Of a stretch of DNA of 33,035 nt, positions 21,120 to 28,459 are shown in pieces (positions within the stretch are counted from its first letter, which is position 1; each line of letters begins with the position of its first letter). This DNA comes from Sediminibacillus massiliensis (GTDB lineage: Bacteria > Bacillota > Bacilli > Bacillales > Amphibacillaceae), in the NCBI RefSeq assembly GCF_900156915.1, contig NZ_LT732535.1, forward strand, positions 732,444-765,478, in the 5' to 3' direction. Position numbers and translations under genes: made by a program. The notes beneath the pieces were generated by a model that saw only the letters and a program-made list of their open reading frames with translations, was not told the origin of the DNA and did no database searches.

Positions 21120-21563
21120 TCACCATTCTTCAGGACTATATCCTTGTCTCTTAACACGTGCTTCCTCTCCCTTCATGAATTTTTCAAATTGGTCTTTATC
21201 CGTAATCAAGCCTTCTGCCATCAAATCGTATTCATCTTTGTAGAAGTGTGGTCCGTATAATGTCTTGTGGTACTGTTCCAACTCCTGCCTCATTTCCTCG
21301 CTGCCATCTACCTGGTCATGATGCTCCTTGCAGAGAAACCTTAAATTCCTGAATTTCCCCCGTCCATTCCGGTATCTGCTGAATCCTTTAGGTATCACAT
21401 GATGACATTCCAGGTTTTCTCCTCGGCCACACCAGAAACAAAAAGCTCCATGTTGTTCAACCGTCTTGTCATATTCCTTTTGTGAGATTGCGCCACGTTG
21501 TTTCTTCTTCGGTGTGCTACGCTTGTGCTTCGGCTTTGGGACTGGATTGAATTCGTTTAGCAT
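21120..21563 (-). CDS. HNH endonuclease
   Basis: About 147 residues from ATG 21563 (GGAG nine bases upstream; the ATG at 21572 has no spacing). A basic N-terminal tail (KPKHKRSTPKKKQRGAIS) precedes the HNH core: CFWCGRGENLECHHVIPKGF, FRNLRFLC and CKEHHDQVD, with paired Cys for structural zinc and the His-Asn-His metal site. Within the replication region it may be a recombination endonuclease (NinG-like in role) rather than a homing enzyme. It starts 46 bases before the end of the DUF3310 gene. Confidence 0.85.
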   Translation of the reverse strand: MLNEFNPVPKPKHKRSTPKKKQRGAISQKEYDKTVEQHGAFCFWCGRGENLECHHVIPKGFSRYRNGRGKFRNLRFLCKEHHDQVDGSEEMRQELEQYHKTLYGPHFYKDEYDLMAEGLITDKDQFEKFMKGEEARVKRQGYSPEEW

Positions 21564-21948
21564 CTTGTCCATCTCCTTCGATTACTTTATTGAGATACCA
21601 GCTTGCTTTTTCCAAATCTTCCTTGCCGCCTTTCTTGCCATGCCGCATAACGTATTTGATGACGTTTCCCATGCAGAAGGCATCCAGTCCTTGCAACCCT
21701 TCCACCCCCTGTTCAATGATGTCGATCACTTCTGTTTTGCCTTGGTAATGAGTAGGATGATTAACGTTTGATTCTTTGTAATTGCTATACTTTTCTTCTT
21801 GCTCCCGTCCTGCCTGGAATCCAAGGAAGTACACTCTCTCCACCTTGTTAATGAGTGCTTGCACTCCTTCATCATGCAGCTCCCCGTTTTCCAGTTTTTC
21901 AGCTACTACCGTCATCAAGAATTGATATTCCTTTTCGTAATCGTTCAT
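21517..21948 (-). CDS. DUF3310 protein
   Basis: About 143 residues from ATG 21948 with AAGGAG upstream; the frame to 21981 overlaps the primase-helicase gene. The C-terminal half holds the DUF3310 signature: VNHPTHYQGKTEVIDIIEQG, FCMGNVIKYVMRHGKKGG, EDLEKASWYL. DUF3310 proteins are frequent in phage replication regions and sometimes labelled nucleotide kinase without proof. The N-terminus is helical. Confidence 0.82.
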   Translation of the reverse strand: MNDYEKEYQFLMTVVAEKLENGELHDEGVQALINKVERVYFLGFQAGREQEEKYSNYKESNVNHPTHYQGKTEVIDIIEQGVEGLQGLDAFCMGNVIKYVMRHGKKGGKEDLEKASWYLNKVIEGDGQDAKRIQSSPKAEAQA

Positions 21949-21959
21949 GGATTCACTCC

Positions 21960-23975
21960 TTAATAAACTCTCTTTTTCCATTCATCAAAATCCGTTATCC
22001 GCTTTGTGGTAGGGTCAAAGTGTAATAGGCTCTTTCCAACGCCGCCCCATCTGTTTTTGAGGTATTGTAGATAATATTCATGGTCAAAGTCAGGAGTTTT
22101 ATCAGCTTCTTCTACCTCCGCCTTGGCTGCCGGCCTATATACACCGAATACATAATCTCCGCTTTCCTCGATAGCTCCGGAGTCCCTGGCCGCATCCATT
22201 GTGAGTGGTTCGCTTCCATCTCCGCCGGATCGGTTTGTCTGTGTTAAAACGAATACCAAGCAGTTTAATCGTTTTGCCATCTGTTTTATTTCTCTAGCAA
22301 TCTCCGAATACTCGTCGTAACTGCTTCTTTTTCCTTCTCGCTTGATGTAACCGAAGTAGTCAATCATGATAACGTCCACTTGTCCGTCAAAGTGATATTC
22401 ATTACACTCATTGGCATAGTTTTCAATGTCCTTTAGGCTTTGACCGCTTCTGTCAATCACTCGTAAATGCTTGTCCAGCGTTTCATAAATCGGGTCAAGA
22501 CTCGGGTCATCATTCAACATCAATTCCGTTACTGCTTCTTCCGTTTGGTCAAGGTGTATCTGCATTAATTGAGGAGCAATGTTCTCCCCTGCCAATTCCA
22601 AAGAGTTGAATATAACGTTTTTGCTTTGTTTGAATACCAGGTTATAGATAAAGTTCAAAATGAAAGTTGTTTTACCTGATCCAGCTCTACCCATCAGATA
22701 AGCGACTTCTTTCCGTTTCATGCCCTTCACTTGCAAGTCAGGCTTTTTGAGATTGAAATATACTCGATTATGAACGCTATCCCTGGCAGCTACTTTGAAT
22801 TTCTCTTTGATGGTGGAGAAGTCTTGAATATCGTCTGCTCTATCCATGGTGCTTTCATCTGTTTCCATGTAATCGAATACAAGCTCTTTTGATTTACTCC
22901 ATCTTTCCGCCAGATAATCAGCCATTTCTGCTCGTATCATCTTATTGGTGGTGTACTTCACAAAATCTTTAGCTGTTTCGTATTCGTCCACTTGCTCCAG
23001 GCATTTATCTAATTCTTGTTTAAGTAAAAAGAGTTCATGATGTTCGGATTCAAAATCATCTACATGCGCCCCGTACTTCAATACGTCATTTGCATCTTTG
23101 ATTCCATCTGGAAACTTGATGACACTGATCGGGTTGCTCCTAATCTTATTTCGCAATGTTTTGATGTTCCGGCCAACGTTTTGCAATCCTGTTTTATCAT
23201 TATCGGGAATGAGGTATATTTTGGTGTTTCGTTGTATATACTTAGATAACAAAGATGCTTGTCCGTCTGTTAGGTATGAGCCGCAAAATGCAACGGATTC
23301 CTTGTAACCCATCTGATAAAGAGCCAATACATCAAAGTAACCTTCTACGATGAAAACTTTATCCTTGATATGGTGACGTGCTTTATCCAATCCGTATAAC
23401 AGTTCAGATTTTTTGAATACTTCATCTTCTGCGCTGTTTTCATATTTGGGCTTTCCTTCTTCCAAGTGACGATAAGTGCCGCCTACTACATTCCCGTATG
23501 TGTCCAGGTATGGTATGTATATAGCGTTTTGTGCTATACTGTAACCAATACCATATGTTTTTGTTGTATCAGGTTGGAAGCCGCGTTCCGCCAAGAATTG
23601 TTCGGCTTTCTTCCTGTTACGGAAATTCTCGGCAGCATGGGAACGGTTCTTTTTGACCGTTTCTTTTTTTCGTTCAATCGCTTCCCTGTCAAATCCCTCG
23701 ATCACTAAATTGTTTCTATCTGCAATAAAGGCGACTGCTTCATATGGCTCTTTGATGTTTTCCTTTTCCATTACATAATCAATGACCGTGCCACCCTTGT
23801 GACAACCGAAACAATGAAAGGTATCACTTTGCGGATAATAGGTAAAGGATGGTGTGCGCTCGTCATGAAATGGACATAACGCCTTATGAACTCGTCCACT
23901 CTTTTTTAGTTCCAGGTCTGCATCTAATAGGTCATATAGTTTTACTTTGTCTTTAATGAGTTCAAAGTTGTTCAA
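21960..23975 (-). CDS. Bifunctional DNA primase-helicase (T7 gp4-like)
   Basis: 671 residues. The N-terminus is a CHC2 zinc finger (Cys34, His37, Cys55, Cys58) followed by a primase Toprim core (KVFIVEGYFDVLALYQMGY; LIPDNDKTG). The C-terminal half is a DnaB-like RecA fold: Walker A GRAGSGKT near 425-432 and Walker B VIMIDYFGY near 537, then an LTQTNRSG arginine-finger region. It unwinds the fork and makes primers, so the phage needs few host factors. Its start overlaps the end of the DUF4373 gene by 14 bases. Confidence 0.94.
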   Translation of the reverse strand: MNNFELIKDKVKLYDLLDADLELKKSGRVHKALCPFHDERTPSFTYYPQSDTFHCFGCHKGGTVIDYVMEKENIKEPYEAVAFIADRNNLVIEGFDREAIERKKETVKKNRSHAAENFRNRKKAEQFLAERGFQPDTTKTYGIGYSIAQNAIYIPYLDTYGNVVGGTYRHLEEGKPKYENSAEDEVFKKSELLYGLDKARHHIKDKVFIVEGYFDVLALYQMGYKESVAFCGSYLTDGQASLLSKYIQRNTKIYLIPDNDKTGLQNVGRNIKTLRNKIRSNPISVIKFPDGIKDANDVLKYGAHVDDFESEHHELFLLKQELDKCLEQVDEYETAKDFVKYTTNKMIRAEMADYLAERWSKSKELVFDYMETDESTMDRADDIQDFSTIKEKFKVAARDSVHNRVYFNLKKPDLQVKGMKRKEVAYLMGRAGSGKTTFILNFIYNLVFKQSKNVIFNSLELAGENIAPQLMQIHLDQTEEAVTELMLNDDPSLDPIYETLDKHLRVIDRSGQSLKDIENYANECNEYHFDGQVDVIMIDYFGYIKREGKRSSYDEYSEIAREIKQMAKRLNCLVFVLTQTNRSGGDGSEPLTMDAARDSGAIEESGDYVFGVYRPAAKAEVEEADKTPDFDHEYYLQYLKNRWGGVGKSLLHFDPTTKRITDFDEWKKRVY

Positions 23976-24786
23976 GACGTTCCAACTCCTTTACCGCTTC
24001 ATCGTATATGTGTCCCTCATTGGTCATCTCATAATAAGCACGTGATAACCTTTTGACAGCCTTTAATTCCTGGATGCGTTCATGCTGCTTTTCATCTTCG
24101 TTCTTCTCTTTCGGCTTTTGTTCTTCGAGAGTCTTAACTCCATCTCTCTTCATCCAGTTACGAATTGTTTTGTTGTGATCTTTGTATTTGTTTTTTCCTT
24201 TGTTGCTAAGATATGTGTCTAAATCCTCAATCTTGGAATCTGTTACTGATTGACCGTATTCGGAAACAAGACGTTCGTATTCATCTTTGGTGAGATATAC
24301 ATAATCTCTATATTTTTCTTTCCTTTCCTTTTCTTTACTTTCCTTTCCTTTGTTATTTTTTGTTATATCAGTGTTATTAGTGTTGTTATCATCTGATATA
24401 ACAGTGTTATTGTTTTGTTGATTTCCCCACCGTTTAGCCATGCCTTTTCTGCCAGCTTCCGCTTTCTTCTCTTTCAATTCCTGGTATTTGTTCTTTCTTC
24501 TTTTGAGACTGTCACTCCAAAACTTTTCTCCATCACTAACAAATAAATCTTCTGTTATACATGTGTTAATAACACTTTCTAACAGTGTTATATCTATGTT
24601 GTAACTAACGGCTATCCCTTTTACCTTTTGATGATGTAAAGCAGAGTCGCTACTTTCAAACATCATTTCAACTAAGGCCCAGTAAATGCCGTAACCTTCC
24701 CAACCGTGTTCTGCTCTTAACATCAAAATCTTTTCATCTTGCCTAGCGTTAGCATCATGCGAAAAGTAATATGCTTCTTTTGCCAC
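23962..24786 (-). CDS. DUF4373 (Lin1244/Lin1753-like) replication initiator/loader
   Basis: 274 residues. The N-terminal winged-helix region (YYFSHDANARQDEKILMLRA, then GWEGYGIYWALVEMMF) is the DUF4373 domain found in Gram-positive phage replisome organisers. A low-complexity Asn/Thr/Lys/Glu linker (about 120-160) leads to a helical C-terminus with WMKRDG, like DnaD-type tails. It likely binds the origin and loads the helicase encoded next. The linker DNA holds repeated palindromic elements, a candidate origin. Confidence 0.82.
   Translation of the reverse strand: MAKEAYYFSHDANARQDEKILMLRAEHGWEGYGIYWALVEMMFESSDSALHHQKVKGIAVSYNIDITLLESVINTCITEDLFVSDGEKFWSDSLKRRKNKYQELKEKKAEAGRKGMAKRWGNQQNNNTVISDDNNTNNTDITKNNKGKESKEKERKEKYRDYVYLTKDEYERLVSEYGQSVTDSKIEDLDTYLSNKGKNKYKDHNKTIRNWMKRDGVKTLEEQKPKEKNEDEKQHERIQELKAVKRLSRAYYEMTNEGHIYDEAVKELERLEQL
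24365..24595. repeat. Candidate replication origin repeats inside the initiator gene
   Basis: ATAACAGTGTTAT at 24398-24410 is a perfect palindrome with a one-base centre. Eleven of its bases recur at 24581-24591, ten as TCAGTGTTAT at 24368-24377, and related GTGTTA units lie at 24381 and about 24553-24575. The stretch is very A/T-rich. Repeats within the coding sequence of a replication initiator are a common origin layout in Gram-positive phages. The function is inferred. Confidence 0.45.
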
Positions 24787-24789
24787 TTA

Positions 24790-25029
24790 TCACACCTCTC
24801 TTTTTAACTTAATTAAATCTCCTATCTCGCAATCTAGCGCTTTGCAAATTCTTACCAATGTATCCAATCGTACAGAGCGCTTATTGCCGTTTGACAAGTC
24901 GTAAAGGACTGTGCGAGATATTCCAGTTACTTCGGCTAGATCAGTTACTTTTCGTATTTTCTTTCTAGCCATAAGTTCGTGTAAGTTGAATTCAACATTT
25001 TCAACTTTTTCTTTTGGTTGTTTTGGCAT
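24790..25029 (-). CDS. XRE-family mini-regulator (minus member of divergent pair)
   Basis: 79 residues. The Cro/CI-type helix-turn-helix (RKVTDLAEVTGISRTVLYDL) is followed by the RLDTLVRICKALDCEIGDLI helix typical of YozG-like regulators. It ends three bases before the DUF4373 start, so it heads the replication operon. Its promoter, TTTACA/17/TATACT, lies within a 21-bp tandem repeat. It is clearly paralogous to the divergent gene at 25175, suggesting they compete for, or co-occupy, the same operator. Confidence 0.82.
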   Translation of the reverse strand: MPKQPKEKVENVEFNLHELMARKKIRKVTDLAEVTGISRTVLYDLSNGNKRSVRLDTLVRICKALDCEIGDLIKLKREV

Positions 25030-25052
25030 TATTTTCCCTCCCCTTGAATATA

Positions 25053-25096
25053 AGTATAAACTATTATATGGTTACTGTAAACAACTATGTGGTTAT
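25053..25096. promoter_or_regulatory. Minus-strand promoter overlapping a 21-bp tandem operator
   Basis: Copy A 25055-25075 and copy B 25076-25096 are head-to-tail units matching at 16 of 21 positions (shared core T-AAAC ... TAT-TGGTTA). On the minus strand, TTTACA (25081-25076), 17 bases and TATACT (25058-25053) form a good promoter, so repressor on either copy would cover it. A plus promoter for the 25175 gene should lie in 25097-25160, where the best -10-like boxes are TACACT 25134 and TATACT 25145 with poor -35 boxes. Confidence 0.6.
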
Positions 25097-25174
25097 TATT
25101 TGCGAAAAAGTTTATTTATTAGGTATGAATGTGTACACTACGAATATACTAATAAGTTAAAGAGGTGTTTCAAA

Positions 25175-25387
25175 ATGATAGTCAAAAATAATTTGCGTAT
25201 CCTTATGGCGCAAAAGAAAATGAATATTAAAGATGTTCATGAAGCAACGGGGTTGAGCAGAACCACCATCTCCAAGTTGTTTAATGAAGAGAGCAGCACT
25301 ATTGCTTTTGATACGATATACAGGCTTTGTAAACTGTTTGATTGCGAGCCTGGTGATCTGCTTTATCTTGATGAAGAAGAGGAATAA
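25175..25387 (+). CDS. XRE-family mini-regulator (plus member of divergent pair)
   Basis: 70 residues from ATG 25175 with AAGAGGTG upstream; longer in-frame starts run through the promoter region. Helix-turn-helix NIKDVHEATGLSRTTISKLF and the terminal IYRLCKLFDCEPGDLLYLDE mirror the minus-strand neighbour. It lacks a protease or dimerisation domain. It is the only plus-strand gene in this region and has its own terminator, so its transcript runs against the early operon. It probably forms a local switch for replication genes. Confidence 0.82.
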   Translation: MIVKNNLRILMAQKKMNIKDVHEATGLSRTTISKLFNEESSTIAFDTIYRLCKLFDCEPGDLLYLDEEEE

Positions 25388-25400
25388 TCCTCTTTTTTTA
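25377..25400 (+). terminator. Terminator of the plus-strand XRE gene
   Basis: AGAGGA and TCCTCT flank an ATAA loop, followed by a run of T ending at about 25399. The stem overlaps the stop codon, so the gene is transcribed as a short unit. Confidence 0.82.
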
Positions 25401-25422
25401 CCCTTCATTAGAACTGGTGTTC

Positions 25423-25596
25423 CTAAATGAATTCAATTCCGTTACCATGCAAGATAACTTCAATATTGGTTACATCTATCTCTTGGCCGTCCGGACTGAT
25501 GAATAACTTTTCCCACTTACCATTCCTGTGACGGACTGCTGTTCCCCAATCAAACTCAACTACTTCATATGGCTTGAAATCCTTTATTTCGCCCAT
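25423..25596 (-). CDS. 57-residue phage protein
   Basis: Begins MGEIKDFKPYEVVEFDWGTA. Start chosen at ATG 25596, which follows GGAGGGGAGAGC. Beta-rich, with GKWEKLFISPDGQEIDVTNI near the end. Overlaps the zinc-ribbon gene upstream by 13 bases. Unknown function. It converges with the XRE gene across the terminator. Confidence 0.62.
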   Translation of the reverse strand: MGEIKDFKPYEVVEFDWGTAVRHRNGKWEKLFISPDGQEIDVTNIEVILHGNGIEFI

Positions 25597-25733
25597 GCTC
25601 TCCCCTCCAATATATCCCGTGTACGCTCCTCCTCCGGTATCTGCACATAGCATAGCTGGCAGAGAAGTTTATCCCGGTATGGCTGTGGCCTGGTGGTGAT
25701 GTCTCCGCAATCGGGGCAGGTGTGTTGGGTCAT
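25584..25733 (-). CDS. 49-residue zinc-ribbon protein
   Basis: MTQHTCPDCGDITTRPQPYR, then LLCQLCYVQI: a CxxC-(18)-CxxC zinc ribbon with a short helical tail. The ATG overlaps the yopX-like stop (ATGA). Unknown function, likely small nucleic-acid or protein-binding adaptor. Confidence 0.65.
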   Translation of the reverse strand: MTQHTCPDCGDITTRPQPYRDKLLCQLCYVQIPEEERTRDILEGRAWAK

Positions 25734-26137
25734 GGTATCAGCTCCTTGTCCTCGTATATGTTGCCGATAACCTCTAACTCGTCATAATTGGTTAGCAATC
25801 TATTTAAAGAATAAATATGGTCAGTTAACTCAAAGCACCCATTTTTAAAACTAACCCGTGAGGTAATTGTGCCAGGCAGCTCTTTTAATCCGTCCATATA
25901 ATCAGTAGCTTCTACAATATCCCCTTCATAAATCTGCTTGCCGTTCTTGTCAGTTAGTCCGGTGTATTGCATGTATTCGAGATGATCTAAATAGTAATTT
26001 GGCTCTCCTTCTTCATGCGCAATATCCACTGCTTTGAATCCTGTATCTGTAGGCTCGAAAACAATATCTGATTCTTCTCCCACATACAACATTCGATTCT
26101 TAACGTTATCCCAAGCACGAAATTTTAAAGTCCTCAT
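25730..26137 (-). CDS. YopX-family protein
   Basis: 135 residues. The hallmark features are an N-terminal LKFRAWDNVKNRMLYVGEES and the central YMQYTGLTDKNGKQIYEGDI, ending with YDELEVIGNIYEDKEL. This is the YopX family (PF09643), widespread in Gram-positive prophages, structurally beta-barrel and of unknown role. SD GGAGGG precedes the ATG. Confidence 0.92.
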   Translation of the reverse strand: MRTLKFRAWDNVKNRMLYVGEESDIVFEPTDTGFKAVDIAHEEGEPNYYLDHLEYMQYTGLTDKNGKQIYEGDIVEATDYMDGLKELPGTITSRVSFKNGCFELTDHIYSLNRLLTNYDELEVIGNIYEDKELIP

Positions 26138-26139
26138 TT

Positions 26140-26343
26140 CTAAGCCCTCCCTACACGTTCTAATTCTTTTCTCAAATTGGCGACTTTTTCTTTCAAGTTT
26201 TTATTCTCATTTTTCAGTGATTTACTTTCAAAAGAATATGTCCTTCCACCTATTTCTATCTTGGTTGGCAAACCTCTCTTAACCTTGCGTACAATGGCTC
26301 TAGGCCGATATACTTCTCCTTTATGCCTTGGCTTTAGTTTCAT
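26140..26343 (-). CDS. 67-residue basic phage protein
   Basis: Begins [20 protein letters not shown], then a TKIEIGGRTYSFESK strand pair and a C-terminal coiled coil (NENKNLKEKVANLRKELERV). High Lys/Arg content suggests nucleic-acid or protein binding. It starts within the end of the upstream small gene. Not recognised. Confidence 0.62.
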   Translation of the reverse strand: MKLKPRHKGEVYRPRAIVRKVKRGLPTKIEIGGRTYSFESKSLKNENKNLKEKVANLRKELERVGRA

Positions 26344-26479
26344 TTGGCATCACCCTTTTCTCCAGCTTTCCAATCTCCGCATGTTGGTTATCCAGATAAT
26401 CCAATACAGCCTGTCGCTGCTCTCCCTTCAATTCCCGGTCTACAATTTTACGGACATGTTCATATGGACTGCTGTTCAT
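26321..26479 (-). CDS. 52-residue helical phage protein
   Basis: Begins [20 protein letters not shown], then [20 protein letters not shown]. All-helical. GGAGGAG precedes the ATG, which lies inside the end of the NrdR-like gene. It overlaps the next gene by 23 bases in another frame. Unknown function. Confidence 0.6.
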   Translation of the reverse strand: MNSSPYEHVRKIVDRELKGEQRQAVLDYLDNQHAEIGKLEKRVMPNETKAKA

Positions 26480-26735
26480 GATTTCTCCTCCTGTTCCAAT
26501 TTTGGATATTTACTTTAATGTCATGAGATGGGAGTTCTTGATCTAAAACAATCGCCAAGTCATCGACTGCCTTTTCCGGTAGATGTTCATCCAATATATC
26601 CAGCACATCCATTTTGGTGAGTTCATAGGTGGTGAAGCGCTCTCCGCAGGAAAGGCACTCTCTCCTGCGGTAGAAACGTTCTTTAATGCGTGTTTCTTTT
26701 ACCTTTGTCTTGCCGTCGCAGATGGGGCATTTCAT
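26460..26735 (-). CDS. NrdR-like zinc-ribbon protein without ATP-cone
   Basis: 91 residues. [20 protein letters not shown] followed by [16 protein letters not shown] is very close to the zinc ribbon and FTTYE motif of NrdR, the ribonucleotide reductase repressor. The remaining 50 residues are too short for the NrdR ATP-cone and have no nucleotide-binding pattern. It may mimic the DNA-binding part of NrdR to change host dNTP supply, or simply be a phage DNA-binding protein. Confidence 0.7.
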   Translation of the reverse strand: MKCPICDGKTKVKETRIKERFYRRRECLSCGERFTTYELTKMDVLDILDEHLPEKAVDDLAIVLDQELPSHDIKVNIQNWNRRRNHEQQSI

Positions 26736-26781
26736 GGCATCACTCCTTTATGTCGTCTTTTCTTCGGACTCTGTAACAACA

Positions 26782-27075
26782 TTAAGTGTAAACTTCCATT
26801 TCAAAACTTCTCACAAGCTCATTTATTTTTTGTAGCACACTCATTTTATTGTTGAAATCAACGTCTGATATATCGTAAGTTTTTCTTATTTTCACATGTC
26901 CCTCTTGTTCTTCTGCATCCATTTCTCTGTACTCGCTATAAGGGATATCGTAAGCAACATACTGCATTACAGTGTCTTCATCGTTGCCTAATAAACCAAC
27001 AGTGACCGAGCCATATTTTCTAAAAATTACATTGTCAAAACACTTTGAAATTTCCCTGTAAAAGTAATCCTTCAT
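26782..27075 (-). CDS. 97-residue phage protein, unknown
   Basis: Begins MKDYFYREISKCFDNVIFRK. The N-terminal half forms predicted strands (GSVTVGLLGNDEDTVMQYVA), the middle is acidic, and the C-terminus is a helix with NKMSVLQKINELVRSFE. SD AAGGGGATGAG. Flanked by short gaps on both sides. No recognised family. Confidence 0.65.
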   Translation of the reverse strand: MKDYFYREISKCFDNVIFRKYGSVTVGLLGNDEDTVMQYVAYDIPYSEYREMDAEEQEGHVKIRKTYDISDVDFNNKMSVLQKINELVRSFEMEVYT

Positions 27076-27110
27076 TTTCTCATCCCCTTAATTCGCTTTT
27101 TCGGTCTACT

Positions 27111-27191
27111 CTAACTAAAAATCAGGATGATGCTGCCGAATACGACAGCAACCATCGTATAGGCTAATAATATCCAGAGAAGTGTTTTCAT
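27111..27191 (-). CDS. 26-residue single-span membrane peptide
   Basis: MKTLLWILLAYTMVAVVFGS and six residues more, almost entirely one membrane helix. The ATG overlaps the stop of the exonuclease gene (ATGA), so translation is coupled. Unknown function. Confidence 0.5.
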   Translation of the reverse strand: MKTLLWILLAYTMVAVVFGSIILIFS

Positions 27192-27760
27192 GATGGGTAC
27201 ACTCCCATGTCTCTGCAAAATTCCAGGTATTCAATTAACTGCTGATGCTTCCTGATCTCTTCCTCTGTCACCTCTACCTCAATTTCATACAGCTTATCTT
27301 CTGTTAGTGGGAGAAAGGGATTTTCTTTTAGTTCCTCGTCACATTGATAGGCGATGATGGATGCTTTATCCAAATCGCAAACGTACAGATAATGGATTAG
27401 TTGGCGCTTGTATTTGAGTGGTACTTTTCCTTTCTTATGCCAGGATGCAGCTTGCTTAGATACCTTCACATCAGACACCTTAGAGCCGTGTATATAGTCT
27501 GTGTTAGCCCTGGCAATACCTTTGACCATCTGCTTATCTTTCTCGCCTGATATGCCGTTTATTTGTTCATATAAAGCGATAACGTCATGCTCCAATATGG
27601 TTCCTACTGCCATGCTTAGATTGGAGAAGGAGTCCTCGTTGACCCCTTCCAACTTGTTTTTCCACCACGATTTGAAAGTGGCTGTTTCGTAATTCATGTA
27701 AATGTAATGACTTTCTGACCCGCCAATAAAGTGACATCTATCCTGCTTGTCGGTTATCAT
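27188..27760 (-). CDS. YqaJ-like phage exonuclease
   Basis: 190 residues. The pattern HFIGGSESHYIYMNY, then AVGTILEHDVIALYEQING, a DVKVSKQAASWHKKG segment holding D-x-K and the helix KYKRQLIHYLYVCD fits the lambda-exonuclease/YqaJ PDDEXK fold: Glu in the first helix, Asp-Val-Lys as the core. It would resect dsDNA ends to give 3' tails for the ERF annealase encoded directly upstream. Its start overlaps ERF by 23 bases. Residue assignment is by eye. Confidence 0.72.
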   Translation of the reverse strand: MITDKQDRCHFIGGSESHYIYMNYETATFKSWWKNKLEGVNEDSFSNLSMAVGTILEHDVIALYEQINGISGEKDKQMVKGIARANTDYIHGSKVSDVKVSKQAASWHKKGKVPLKYKRQLIHYLYVCDLDKASIIAYQCDEELKENPFLPLTEDKLYEIEVEVTEEEIRKHQQLIEYLEFCRDMGVYPS

Positions 27761-28382
27761 TGATAACGCCCTCTAGCTGTTTAATCATGTTTTCTTTGTT
27801 CTTTTTGCTCTTTGATTGGATTAACTTTGACATAGCTGATTTATCGGTGTTTAAAATTTCATATAGCTTATCTTTATTTCCGACCACTTGTAATGCTTCG
27901 CTAAATTTTGTTGTGATTTCTCCATTCAAGGGATCTGGTTGGCTTTCATTAGAATTCCCATGGTTATTATCAGCTTCTGGATCGTCACCAGTAGGAATCA
28001 TAAAGGCTTTCATCAAAGCATACTTTTGTGCACCTGTAATGGCCTTATAAACTGATTTATCACCAGAATCTTGACCTTCCCCGATACTGTGGATAGCAAG
28101 CTCTTCTCCTGTTTCTCCATCAATGAAGGTAAACTTTACTTTGACCGTGGCGATATATTCGATATTTCCGTTTCGAGTAGTGTGTTCTCTAGTGGAATGT
28201 TCAACTACATCAGGAAACATGACGACATGTTGTTCAGCTAATACTTCCCTCACCTTTTCCGCAACATCAGATTCAGTAGCATACTTATATTTTTGGAATT
28301 TATTAAAGCCTTTCTTTTCGATATACTTTACTTCTGACATAACCTTCGCCAGCTTAGAAACAAGCTTTCGAGATTCGCTCAT
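27738..28382 (-). CDS. erf: ERF-family single-strand annealing recombinase
   Basis: About 214 residues from ATG 28382 with AAAGGAAG; the frame to 28430 is not used. The ERF signature is clear: VSKLAKVMSEVKYIEKKGFN, YATESDVAEKVREVLAEQ, then GEGQDSGDKSVYKAITGAQK and YALMKAFMIPTGDDPE. ERF proteins anneal complementary ssDNA for recombination and genome circularisation. It is paired with the downstream exonuclease and with SSB. An inverted repeat just upstream may affect its expression. Confidence 0.93.
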   Translation of the reverse strand: MSESRKLVSKLAKVMSEVKYIEKKGFNKFQKYKYATESDVAEKVREVLAEQHVVMFPDVVEHSTREHTTRNGNIEYIATVKVKFTFIDGETGEELAIHSIGEGQDSGDKSVYKAITGAQKYALMKAFMIPTGDDPEADNNHGNSNESQPDPLNGEITTKFSEALQVVGNKDKLYEILNTDKSAMSKLIQSKSKKNKENMIKQLEGVINDNRQAG

Positions 28383-28429
28383 TTTCGATTCTTCCTTTCT
28401 GTGGTAAGATAAACGTGAATACTTTTTCA

Positions 28430-28459
28430 AAGGGGTATGACTTTGGCGAGCTACCCCTT
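28430..28459 (-). promoter_or_regulatory. Hairpin between the 28458 gene and erf
   Basis: AAGGGGTA and TACCCCTT are perfect eight-base arms separated by 14 bases, spanning the stop of the upstream gene. No T-run follows, so it is not a standard terminator. It could be a processing site or a protein-binding RNA/DNA element that adjusts erf levels. Confidence 0.45.

Noticed and set aside
24300-24370. Pyrimidine-rich repeats of CTTTCC type
   Set aside because: They encode the Lys/Glu-rich linker (KEKERKEK) of the initiator on the other strand; low-complexity coding rather than a CRISPR or satellite repeat.
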